7,752 nucleotides of DNA from JAWOLE01 sp035263845 (GTDB lineage: Bacteria; Acidobacteriota; Thermoanaerobaculia; UBA5066; Gp7-AA6). Of this stretch, positions 1-5,994 are shown piece after piece; positions within the stretch are counted from its first letter, which is position 1, and every line of letters starts with the position of its first letter. The notes beneath the pieces are model-generated. The model worked only from the letters and a program-made list of their open reading frames with translations, did no database searches and was not told where the DNA came from. Both the position numbers and the translations under genes were made by a program. The stretch covers positions 1 to 7,752 of the forward strand of contig DATFQY010000221.1 of the NCBI GenBank assembly GCA_035263845.1, written 5' to 3'.

Positions 1-1464
1 GGTCACGCCGGCCTCCGCGATGATTTCCAGTCCGTCGCGGAACGGGAAGAAGGCGTCCGAGGCCGCGCCGCAGTTGACGATGGGGAGGACCGGCTTGGCA
101 ACCGCCAGCCGGCACGCGTCCACCCGGCTCATCTGCCCGGCGCCGATCCCGATCGTCTGCCTCGCGTTGGCCAGCACGATGGCGTTGGACTTCACGCGCC
201 GGACGACCTTCCACGCCAGCTCGCAAGCCGCTCGCTCGACGGCGGTGGGCTTCCTCTGCGACATCACGCGCCACGCGGAGGTCTGGTCCGGCTCCGAGTC
301 GCTGTCCTGGACGAGGAGGCCGCCCTCGATCCGTTTCCAGTCGATCGTTCCCGAGGGCCGCCGCGAGACCGGGACCTTCAGCAGCCGGATGTTCGGCTTC
401 TTGCCGAAGAAGTCGATCGCCTCCTGCGTGTAGTCGTCCGCGGCGACGACCTCGACGAAGTGCTGGAGAACGAGGGACGCGACCGCGCCGTCCACGCGCC
501 CGCGGATCGCGATGATGCCGCCGAAGGCCGCCAGCGGGTCGCACGCGAACGCGCGGCCGAAGGCCTCGACGATCGTCTCGCCGATGGCGGCGCCGCACGG
601 GTTGTTGTGCTTGACGATGACGGCGGCCGGGCCGTCGAAGTCGCGCGCGAGGGCGACGGCCGAATCGAGGTCGAGGAGGTTGTTGAAGGAAAGCTCCTTG
701 CCCTGGAGCATCTCGAAGTTCACGACGGCGTCCGCCGGCGCCTCGGGCTCGCGGTAGAGGGCCGCCCGCTGGTGCGGGTTCTCGCCGTAGCGGAGCGCCC
801 CGACCCGCTCGAAGGCGAGCACGAGGTTCTCGGGGAACTCGCCCCCGCGCGGCAGCTCCGAGAGGGCCCGCGCGATCGCCGCGTCGTACGCCGCGGTCCG
901 GGCGAAGGCCCGCCCGGCGAGCCTCGCCCGGGTCGCGAGCGTCGTCCCGCCGGTCGAGCGGATCTCCGAGAACAGGTCCTCGTAGTCCTCCGGCTCGACG
1001 GCCACGGCGACGCGCGCGTGGTTCTTCGCGGCCGCGCGGATCAGCGCGGGCCCGCCGATGTCGATCATCTCGATCGCCTCGGAGGGCCGGGCGCCGCGGG
1101 CGACGGTCTCCTCGAACGGATAGAGGTTGACGACGACCAGGTCGAAGGCCTCGATCGCCGCCTTCGCCAGGTCGCTGGCGTGGTCGTCGCGGGTGTCGTC
1201 GGCGAGGACCCCGCCGAAGATCTTGGGGTGAAGCGTCTTGACCCGCCCGCCCAGGATCTCCGGGAACCCGGTCGTCGCCTCGACGGACTCGACCTCGACC
1301 CCCTCCTCCTGCAGGTGCTTCGCGGTGCCTCCGGTGGAGACGATCCGCACGCCGCGGGAGGCGAGCTCGCGGGCGAGCCCGGCGACGCCCTTCTTGTCGT
1401 GGACCGAGATCAGCGCCCGGCGCACCGGCGTCACGGTGGAGGGAAAGGGGATCGGCTCCGGCAT
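1..1464 (-). CDS. purH: Bifunctional AICAR transformylase / IMP cyclohydrolase PurH (3' end cut by window edge)
   Basis: The enzyme formylates AICAR with 10-formyl-tetrahydrofolate and closes the ring to IMP, the last two steps of cytoplasmic de novo purine synthesis. Reading on the minus strand from an ATG at 1464 gives 488 residues with no stop up to the window edge; the family is usually about 515-530 aa, so roughly 30-35 C-terminal residues lie outside. The N-terminal cyclohydrolase (MGS-like) domain shows STGGT (43-47), KTLHPK (76-81), NLYPF (113-117) and MIDIGGPALIRAAAKN (133-148). The transformylase domain shows RYGENPHQ (225-232), GKELSFNNLLDLDSA (255-269), the catalytic KHNNPCG (285-291, Lys285/His286), DPLAAFGG (309-316) and SDAFFPFRDG (469-478). 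All expected motifs are intact, so the missing end is a window effect, not decay. It is divergent from the tusA-like gene. No good Shine-Dalgarno precedes the ATG. The identification is secure. Confidence 0.97.
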   Translation of the reverse strand, partial: MPEPIPFPSTVTPVRRALISVHDKKGVAGLARELASRGVRIVSTGGTAKHLQEEGVEVESVEATTGFPEILGGRVKTLHPKIFGGVLADDTRDDHASDLAKAAIEAFDLVVVNLYPFEETVARGARPSEAIEMIDIGGPALIRAAAKNHARVAVAVEPEDYEDLFSEIRSTGGTTLATRARLAGRAFARTAAYDAAIARALSELPRGGEFPENLVLAFERVGALRYGENPHQRAALYREPEAPADAVVNFEMLQGKELSFNNLLDLDSAVALARDFDGPAAVIVKHNNPCGAAIGETIVEAFGRAFACDPLAAFGGIIAIRGRVDGAVASLVLQHFVEVVAADDYTQEAIDFFGKKPNIRLLKVPVSRRPSGTIDWKRIEGGLLVQDSDSEPDQTSAWRVMSQRKPTAVERAACELAWKVVRRVKSNAIVLANARQTIGIGAGQMSRVDACRLAVAKPVLPIVNCGAASDAFFPFRDGLEIIAEAGVT

Positions 1465-1472
1465 GGCGGCCC

Positions 1473-1478
1473 ATCTTA
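1473..1478 (-). promoter_or_regulatory. Possible -10 element of purH, leaderless-type position
   Basis: TAAGAT on the minus strand ends 8 bases before the purH ATG (1464), and the spacer GGGCCGCC is not a Shine-Dalgarno. A -10 hexamer this close would start transcription at or next to the start codon, as in leaderless mRNAs. I see no convincing -35 at the right distance. The match to TATAAT is only 4/6 in GC-rich DNA, so this is a weak proposal. Confidence 0.22.
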
Positions 1479-1499
1479 TCGGAGGGAGAGAATGCGAGG

Positions 1500-1754
1500 A
1501 TGAAACCGGACTCCGCCGCCGGCGTCGAGGTGGACGCGCGCGGGCTCTACTGTCCGATCCCGGTTCTGCGCCTCGCCAGGGCGTTTCGGGGCCGGCCGGA
1601 AGGATTCACGGCGCGTCTCCTCGCCACGGATCCCGCCGCGGTCGAGGACGTCGAGATCTTCTGCCGCGAGCGGGGACACGAGCTCCTGGAATCCGGCCGG
1701 GAGGGAGCCGTGTTTTCTTTCACGGTGCGCCGGGGCGGTCCCGGCCGCTCCTGA
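1500..1754 (+). CDS. TusA/SirA-family sulfur-carrier protein (small sulfurtransferase)
   Basis: This 84-aa cytoplasmic protein has the TusA/SirA fold signature: DARGLYCPIPVL at residues 12-23, with the sulfur-accepting Cys18 in the Cys-Pro motif, followed by the typical helix and a D-P-x-A-x-x-D-v segment at 44-51. A second cysteine sits at 55. Family members take persulfide sulfur from a cysteine desulfurase such as IscS, or from other donors, and pass it on for tRNA 2-thiouridine, molybdenum-cofactor or other sulfur-transfer reactions; the specific partner cannot be read here. The ATG at 1500 has a purine-rich GGAGGGAG at 1481-1488, 11 bases upstream. The gene is divergent from purH (35-base gap) and 71 bases upstream of nuoB in the same direction, so it may be co-transcribed with the complex I genes. 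I give no gene symbol because paralogs in this family (TusA, YedF, YeeD) are hard to tell apart by eye. Confidence 0.88.
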   Translation: MKPDSAAGVEVDARGLYCPIPVLRLARAFRGRPEGFTARLLATDPAAVEDVEIFCRERGHELLESGREGAVFSFTVRRGGPGRS

Positions 1755-1768
1755 GACCTCCGGAGCGG
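1745..1768 (+). repeat. Inverted repeat around the tusA-like stop codon
   Basis: CCGCTCC (1745-1751) and GGAGCGG (1762-1768) form a perfect 7-base stem with a 10-base loop that contains the TGA stop (1752-1754). No T-run follows, so it is not a canonical intrinsic terminator. It could be a weak transcriptional boundary or mRNA 3'-end structure between the sulfur-carrier gene and nuoB, or chance in GC-rich sequence. Confidence 0.4.
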
Positions 1769-1781
1769 TGCGGTCGCATCA

Positions 1782-1810
1782 TTGGACGCCGCCGCGGCCG
1801 TTGTTAGAAT
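1782..1810 (+). promoter_or_regulatory. Possible sigma70-type promoter before nuoB
   Basis: TTGGAC (1782-1787) and TAGAAT (1805-1810) are separated by exactly 17 bases. The -10 matches consensus at 5 of 6 positions and the -35 only at TTG. It lies in the 71-base gap between the sulfur-carrier gene and nuoB. The concern is that transcription would start near 1817, inside the GGAGGAG ribosome-binding site, leaving a very short leader. It may therefore be fortuitous, with nuoB read through from upstream. Confidence 0.3.
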
Positions 1811-1813
1811 CCC

Positions 1814-1820
1814 GGAGGAG
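1814..1820 (+). promoter_or_regulatory. Strong ribosome-binding site of nuoB
   Basis: GGAGGAG sits 5 bases upstream of the ATG at 1826 and fixes the nuoB start. It is the strongest Shine-Dalgarno of the operon; the two downstream genes rely on weaker sites plus stop/start overlap. Confidence 0.75.
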
Positions 1821-1825
1821 TCGAA

Positions 1826-2374
1826 ATGGTCGCGAAAAGCCAGACCCTGCCCGCCTACGATCCGAAGACGGGCGCCGGGGGAAGCACGGATTTCCTGACG
1901 ACGCGGCTGGAGACGATGGTCTCGTGGGCGCGGTCCAATTCCCTGTGGCCGCTGCCGTTCGCCACCGCCTGCTGCGGCATCGAGTTCATGTCGGTCGTCT
2001 CGTCGCACTATGACCTTTCGCGGTTCGGCGCCGAGGTCGTGCGGTTCTCTCCGCGGCAGGCGGACCTCCTCATCGTGGCCGGCACCGTGACGGACAAGCA
2101 GGCCCCGGTCCTTCGGAAGATCTACGACCAGATGCCCGAGCCCAAGTGGGTCATCTCGATGGGCGTGTGCGCCTCCTCCGGAGGCTTCTACCGCGCTTAC
2201 CACGTGACCCAGGGGATCGACGAGATCATCCCGGTGGACGTGTACGTCCCCGGCTGCCCGCCCACTCCCGAGGAGCTGATGTACGGCATCTTCGAGCTGC
2301 AGCGGAAGATCCGCTCGGGGGAGAAGTCGCGGGACAGCCGGTCGGCGAGGCTCGCGGCGGAAAGGCCCGCTTGA
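1826..2374 (+). CDS. nuoB: NADH-quinone oxidoreductase (complex I) subunit B, NuoB
   Basis: NuoB carries cluster N2, the last iron-sulfur centre of complex I, which hands electrons to quinone at the junction of peripheral and membrane arms. The 182-aa protein shows the tandem-cysteine motif ATACCGIEFM with Cys49/Cys50, then SMGVCASSGG with Cys115 and VPGCPPTPEEL with Cys144. These are the four N2 ligands. Their spacing (65 and 29 residues from Cys50) matches that of Thermus Nqo6 as I recall it (Cys46, Cys111, Cys140). Length is normal for the family. The start is an ATG behind a strong GGAGGAG site. The stop TGA at 2372 overlaps the TTG start of nuoCD. The usual upstream partner nuoA is missing; a sulfur-carrier gene and purH lie there instead. 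The C-terminal tail after residue 160 is charged and not conserved. Absence of CxxC motifs in the partner NuoD argues against a hydrogenase small subunit. Confidence 0.97.
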   Translation: MVAKSQTLPAYDPKTGAGGSTDFLTTRLETMVSWARSNSLWPLPFATACCGIEFMSVVSSHYDLSRFGAEVVRFSPRQADLLIVAGTVTDKQAPVLRKIYDQMPEPKWVISMGVCASSGGFYRAYHVTQGIDEIIPVDVYVPGCPPTPEELMYGIFELQRKIRSGEKSRDSRSARLAAERPA

Positions 2375-4101
2375 GCGCCGTCGACACACCGTCCCTGTCG
2401 GCGCCGGCCGAGAGAATCCGCGGGCGCCTCGCCTCGACGCCGCTGGCGGAGAAAGTCGAGGTTCGCGACCTCGACCTGCCGACGCTCGAGGTTTCGCCGC
2501 CGGAGTGGCCGGCGCTGGCGAAGTGGCTGCGGGACGACCCGGAGTGCCGGTACGACCTCTTCCTCGACCTCGCCGGGGTGGACAACCTGAAGCGCCGGGG
2601 GCAGAAGACGCGTTTCGAAGCGGTCGTCCATCTCCACTCGCTCCCGAGAAACGAGCACCTTCGGGTCAAGGTCCTTCTGCCGGACGGGACGAACCTCACG
2701 ATCCCGACCGTGACCGGCGTCTGGCCTGCGGCGAACTGGTTCGAGCGCGAAGCGTTCGACCTCTTCGGCTACGACTTCCCGGGACATCCCAACCTTCGGC
2801 GGCTCCTCTGCCACGACGCGTTCGTGGGCAACCCGCTGCGCAAGGACTACGCGCCGGGCCAGCGCTGGTTCGCGACCGACGCGGACATGAAGATGCCGGC
2901 TTGGGCGCTCGATACCGACGTGAAGGCCGGCCATTTCGAGACGCAGACGCTCTCGATCGGCCCCTCGCACCCCGCCACCCACGGCATCGTGCACCTGATC
3001 GCGCGCCTCGACGGCGAGCGGATCTCGCGAGCGGAGACCCAGATCGGATACCTCCACCGCTGCTTCGAGAAGATGTCGGAGACGCACACCTGGAACCAGG
3101 TCATCCCCTTCACCGACCGCCTGAACTACGTCTCGGCGATGATCAATGGCGTCGGCTACGTCCGCGCCGTCGAGAAGATGCTGGGCGTCGAGGTCCCGGA
3201 GAGGGGAGTCCTCATCCGCACGATCCTCTCGGAGTTCTCCCGGATCATGGACCACTGCGTGGACATCGGCGCGAATCTCGTGGACATCGGCGCCCTGACG
3301 AACTTCTGGTACCTCTACCAGCCTCGCGAGAACATCTACGACCTGATCGAGGCCTGCTGCGGAGCGCGCTTGACGGTCTCCTACGTGCGCGTCGGCGGCC
3401 TGGCCTTCGACGTCCCCGACGACTTCGTGCCGCGATGCCGGGCATTGCTGGAATCGATCCCGAAGTTCCTGGACGACGTGGACCGGCTCGTCACGAACAA
3501 CCGGATCGTGCGCAACCGGCTTCAGGGGACGGGAGCCGTGACGAAGGAGGACGCGATCGCCTGGGGGCTGACCGGGCCGATGCTGCGCGCCTGCGGCGTC
3601 CCGTACGACGTACGCCGGACGCGCCCGTACGACTTCTACGACAAGTTCGACTGGGACATCCCGGTCGCTTCCGACGGCGACAACTTCGCCCGGTACCTCG
3701 TTCGGATGGAGGAGATGCGGCAGTCGCTGAAGATCATCCGGCAGGCCGTGGACATCTTCCCGGAGAAGGGACCGGTCAACTCCAGCGACTGGCACGTCGT
3801 GCTGCCGCCGAAGGATGCCGTCTACCACGACATGGAATCCCTCATCTACCACTTCAAGCTCATCATGGAAGGAATCAAGGTTCCGGCCGGCGAGCGCTAC
3901 GAGTGGATCGAGGGGGCCAACGGCGAGCTCGGGTTCTACGCGATCTCCACCGGCGGCGGCGGGCCCTACAGGTTGAAGGTGCGGCCGCCGTGCTTTCCGA
4001 ACATGGCGGCGTTCGAGAAGATCATCGTCGGCGGGACGATCTCCGACGCCATCGCAACTCTCGGGACCCTGAACGTGATCGCCGGAGAGCTCGACCGGTG
4101 A
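2371..4101 (+). CDS. nuoCD: NADH-quinone oxidoreductase fused subunits C and D, NuoCD
   Basis: The 576-aa fusion joins the 30-kDa (NuoC) and 49-kDa (NuoD) subunits that form the quinone-reduction chamber of complex I together with NuoB; E. coli NuoCD is about 600 aa. The NuoC part (1 to about 170) has NWFEREAFDLFG (122-133) and GHPNLRRLL (138-146). The NuoD part begins near residue 188 with SIGPSHPATHG (195-205). Aligned by eye with Thermus Nqo4 as I recall it, His204, Tyr253 and Asp305 match the quinone-site His38, Tyr87 and Asp139. The start is a TTG at 2371 overlapping the nuoB stop (TTGA), with GGAAAGG 5 bases upstream; no later in-frame start would keep the NuoC N-terminus. The stop overlaps the nuoI start. 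Oddities are cysteines at 231, 296, 329 and 330 in otherwise well-conserved NuoD segments, and a C-terminal LNVIAGELDR where SLDPVMGDVDR-like ends are usual. No RxCGxC or DPCxxC nickel motifs are present, so it is not a hydrogenase. Confidence 0.95.
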   Translation: MSAVDTPSLSAPAERIRGRLASTPLAEKVEVRDLDLPTLEVSPPEWPALAKWLRDDPECRYDLFLDLAGVDNLKRRGQKTRFEAVVHLHSLPRNEHLRVKVLLPDGTNLTIPTVTGVWPAANWFEREAFDLFGYDFPGHPNLRRLLCHDAFVGNPLRKDYAPGQRWFATDADMKMPAWALDTDVKAGHFETQTLSIGPSHPATHGIVHLIARLDGERISRAETQIGYLHRCFEKMSETHTWNQVIPFTDRLNYVSAMINGVGYVRAVEKMLGVEVPERGVLIRTILSEFSRIMDHCVDIGANLVDIGALTNFWYLYQPRENIYDLIEACCGARLTVSYVRVGGLAFDVPDDFVPRCRALLESIPKFLDDVDRLVTNNRIVRNRLQGTGAVTKEDAIAWGLTGPMLRACGVPYDVRRTRPYDFYDKFDWDIPVASDGDNFARYLVRMEEMRQSLKIIRQAVDIFPEKGPVNSSDWHVVLPPKDAVYHDMESLIYHFKLIMEGIKVPAGERYEWIEGANGELGFYAISTGGGGPYRLKVRPPCFPNMAAFEKIIVGGTISDAIATLGTLNVIAGELDR

Positions 4102-4760
4102 GCGGCGTCGTGGACGTCGGCGTCCGCGTGCCGAAGAAGCTGACCTTCTCGCAGCGGCTCTACCTGCCGCAGGTGCTGGCGGGGATGAAGGTCACGATCC
4201 GCCACTTCCTACGAAACCTCCTCGCGATTCGCAAGCTCCCGACGATCCTCTACCCCGAGCAGAAACGAGACTACTCCGGCCGGTTCCGCGGCAAGCACAT
4301 CCTGAAAACCCGCGAGGACGGGACGCTGAAGTGCGTGGCCTGTTACATGTGCCAGCAGGCGTGCCCGGCCGAGTGCATCACGATCGTGGCGGGCGAGCAC
4401 CCGAAGATCGCCTACGAGAAGTACCCGGTCGTCTTCGACATCGACATGCTGCGCTGCGTCTTCTGCGGCTTCTGCGTGGACGCGTGCCCGAAGGACGCGA
4501 TCTGGATGACGCGGGACTACGAGATGGCGTTCTTCAACCGCCAGCAGGCGATCTTCGGCATCGACAAGCTGATCGAGAAGCCCGGCATCCCGGTCAAGGA
4601 CGGCTACGGCTACCGCCCCTATTACCCCGGCGATGGGACGGTCCCGCCGACCGACGCCGCCACCGCCCCCGTCATCCCCGGCGACGGCGAACGCTCGGAT
4701 CTCCGCGGCCGCCTTCCCGTTTACCGCCCCCCGACCCCCAAGCTCGCCTCGAACGGCTAA
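4098..4760 (+). CDS. nuoI: NADH-quinone oxidoreductase subunit I, NuoI (2 x 4Fe-4S)
   Basis: NuoI carries clusters N6a and N6b, which relay electrons through the peripheral arm of complex I towards N2 in NuoB. The 220-aa protein has an N-terminal amphipathic region including MKVTIRHFLRN (30-40), the family segment YPEQKRDYSGRFRGKH (52-67), then two ferredoxin motifs: CVACYMCQQACP (Cys79, 82, 85, 89) and CVFCGFCVDACP (Cys120, 123, 126, 130), followed by DYEMAFFNRQQ (140-150). The GTG start at 4098 overlaps the nuoCD stop (GTGA), with GGAGAG 8 bases upstream. Family members are commonly 160-190 aa; here a proline- and glycine-rich tail from about residue 165 adds length. The TAA stop interlocks with the stop of the convergent gene, so there is no room for a terminator. 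nuoH or nuoJ, frequent neighbours, do not follow. Confidence 0.96.
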   Translation: MSGVVDVGVRVPKKLTFSQRLYLPQVLAGMKVTIRHFLRNLLAIRKLPTILYPEQKRDYSGRFRGKHILKTREDGTLKCVACYMCQQACPAECITIVAGEHPKIAYEKYPVVFDIDMLRCVFCGFCVDACPKDAIWMTRDYEMAFFNRQQAIFGIDKLIEKPGIPVKDGYGYRPYYPGDGTVPPTDAATAPVIPGDGERSDLRGRLPVYRPPTPKLASNG

Positions 4761-5923
4761 AACCGCGCGAGCTTGTTCGTGCCTTGCAGCGTGATCCAGA
4801 AGTTCACGCCATCGCTGGAGGCGCCGTAGGGATTGCTGCCCCCTCCGGTCGCGAAGGTACCCAGGGCCGTCAGATCGGCTGCCTTCCAGAGCGAGACGCT
4901 GTTGCCGCCGTTGTTCGTCACGAGGACACGCTGTCCGTCGAAAGCGAGCGCAAGGGGAGAGTTCAAACCGTTGCCGGTCAGCGTCGCCAGCACGTTGGCG
5001 GTCAAGGGCCGAACGACGGAGACCGAGTTGGAGCCGCTGTTGGGCACCCAGATGTTCGAGCCGTCGTAGAGCGGGAAGTACGGACTGGTGCCCACCGTGG
5101 CAGTCGCCAGGATGGCGCCCGCGCCGTCGAGCTTCTGAAGGATCCCCTGATTGAAGTCCGTGACCCACACGTTCGATCCGTCGAAAACGACGCCGCTCGG
5201 AGCGGACCACGAGGAGACCATCGTCACCGTCCAGGGAGGGGACGCGCCGGGCGTCACGATGGAGACGGAGCCGTTGCTGATGTCCGAGGTCCAGATCCTC
5301 GATCCGTCGAACGTGATCCCGGAACCGCCCCCTCCCACGGTCGCGACCGTCGTCACTGCCCCGGCCGGCTGGTTCGGGACAATCCGGTAGACATGACCGG
5401 GAATGCTCGTTGCCGAGATGAAGACGTTCCCCATCGCGACGAGCACGCCGCCGGCGGCGGTCGCTCCCGTCCAGGTCTCCAGGAGCTTGCCGTCGCTGGC
5501 GCGCACGCGCGAGACATTGTTGTCACCAAAACTGGCGACCCAGAGGTCCGCCCCGTCGGACTTGACGAGCTGAGGGCTGCCGCCGACGGTGGTCAGTCCC
5601 AGCACCGTGTCTCCCTGCGGCGTCGAGAACTGGTTCATGGAGGCGCGGCGGCCTCCACGCTTGAGAACGCCGTCCACCGTGCGCGAGAGAAACGCCGCCA
5701 TCTGGAGCCGTGTCACGAGGCCCGTGGGGTCGTAGGTCGTCGCCGACGTCCCGGTCGTGATCCCGAGATAGAAGATCTCGAGCACGAAGGGACAGAATTG
5801 GTCCGCCGCCACGTCGGTGAACGGTCCGCAGAGACTCAGGAGCGAACTTGTCGCTCCGCAGAACAAAGCGGCTGCGACGATGCACACAGCGAGGCCGCGC
5901 TGAAAAGTCTGGAAGGATTTCAC
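4757..5923 (-). CDS. Secreted SLH-domain beta-propeller protein, paralog 1 (last gene of the array)
   Basis: The 388-aa protein has a signal peptide (KSFQTFQRG, then a hydrophobic core at 11-22, likely cleaved near 24-27), one S-layer homology domain at about 32-88 (CGPFTDV ... LGITTGTSATTYDP ... VTRLQMAAFLSRTVD) and about seven roughly 40-residue beta-propeller blades from about 115 to the end. Blade cores repeat the pattern FDGS-x-[IV]W[VT] (for example 205-212, 247-254, 287-293, 328-335). This resembles YVTN/NHL/YncE-type propellers. SLH domains usually bind cell-wall polymers, so an envelope or surface role in binding ligands or neighbours is likely, but the ligand is unknown and no catalytic residues are recognisable. 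The start is a GTG with AAGGAGG 5 bases upstream. The gene lies 70 bases downstream of paralog 2 and converges on nuoI with a 4-base overlap. Two cysteines (32, 44) flank the start of the SLH domain. Confidence 0.85.
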   Translation of the reverse strand: MKSFQTFQRGLAVCIVAAALFCGATSSLLSLCGPFTDVAADQFCPFVLEIFYLGITTGTSATTYDPTGLVTRLQMAAFLSRTVDGVLKRGGRRASMNQFSTPQGDTVLGLTTVGGSPQLVKSDGADLWVASFGDNNVSRVRASDGKLLETWTGATAAGGVLVAMGNVFISATSIPGHVYRIVPNQPAGAVTTVATVGGGGSGITFDGSRIWTSDISNGSVSIVTPGASPPWTVTMVSSWSAPSGVVFDGSNVWVTDFNQGILQKLDGAGAILATATVGTSPYFPLYDGSNIWVPNSGSNSVSVVRPLTANVLATLTGNGLNSPLALAFDGQRVLVTNNGGNSVSLWKAADLTALGTFATGGGSNPYGASSDGVNFWITLQGTNKLARF

Positions 5924-5928
5924 GGGGA

Positions 5929-5935
5929 CCTCCTT
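5929..5935 (-). promoter_or_regulatory. Ribosome-binding site of SLH-propeller paralog 1
   Basis: AAGGAGG on the minus strand, 5 bases before the GTG at 5923, is a near-perfect Shine-Dalgarno. It decides for this GTG as the start, which also yields the complete signal peptide. Confidence 0.75.
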
Positions 5936-5940
5936 GAGTG

Positions 5941-5964
5941 CGGAAGACTACGCCAATTCTTCCG
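5941..5964 (-). repeat. Intercistronic hairpin B, upstream of paralog 1
   Basis: CGGAAGA (5941-5947) and TCTTCCG (5958-5964) form a perfect 7-base stem with a 10-base loop, just upstream of the ribosome-binding site of paralog 1. No T-run follows on either strand, so it is more likely an mRNA structure or protein-binding site than an intrinsic terminator. Confidence 0.45.
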
Positions 5965-5973
5965 TCATCTCAA
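5945..5973 (-). promoter_or_regulatory. Possible internal promoter before paralog 1
   Basis: On the minus strand TTGAGA (5973-5968; 5 of 6 to TTGACA) and TAGTCT (5950-5945; a weak TAnnnT -10) are 17 bases apart. Transcription would begin near 5938, just ahead of the AAGGAGG site. The -10 overlaps one arm of hairpin B. It would let paralog 1 be expressed separately from the upstream paralogs. The match is weak. Confidence 0.25.
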
Positions 5974-5994
5974 GGTCGTGTAGTGTCAGACCTT
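5972..5994 (-). repeat. Intercistronic hairpin A, at the stop of paralog 2
   Basis: AAGGTC (5972-5977) and GACCTT (5989-5994) form a perfect 6-base stem with an 11-base loop. On the transcript it begins in the stop codon of paralog 2. There is no following U-run. With hairpin B it fills most of the 70-base gap and could set differential mRNA stability between the two paralogs. Confidence 0.4.

Noticed and set aside
1..1464. purH as a truncated pseudogene
   Set aside because: The frame is open up to the first base of the window and all catalytic motifs are intact; only the window edge removes the end.
460..1503. 347-codon plus-strand open frame over the purH region
   Set aside because: The minus strand encodes PurH with every motif intact; the plus-strand reading is Arg/Gly/Asp-rich low-complexity sequence typical of an antisense shadow.
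1745..1768. Intrinsic terminator after the sulfur-carrier gene
   Set aside because: A stem of 7 bases exists but no T-run follows; kept only as an inverted repeat.
2197..3852. 551-codon open frame on the minus strand, antisense to nuoCD
   Set aside because: It is a shadow of a GC-rich gene: the composition is dominated by R, V, D, E and L, no domain is recognisable, and the opposite strand is a clear NuoCD with all family motifs.
1826..4760. Energy-converting hydrogenase or formate-hydrogenlyase module instead of complex I
   Set aside because: The large subunit has neither the N-terminal RxCGxC nor the C-terminal DPCxxC nickel ligands, and it keeps the complex I quinone-site His, Tyr and Asp.
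5857..5923. Lipoprotein signal (lipobox) in SLH-propeller paralog 1 around Cys22
   Set aside because: The residues before the cysteine are A-L-F, and phenylalanine at -1 does not fit the lipobox; paralog 2 has no cysteine at this place, so an ordinary signal peptide is more likely.
4331..5983. 550-codon plus-strand open frame running from nuoI into the SLH-propeller gene
   Set aside because: It is out of frame with NuoI and antisense to paralog 1, has no recognisable domain, and crosses two real genes.
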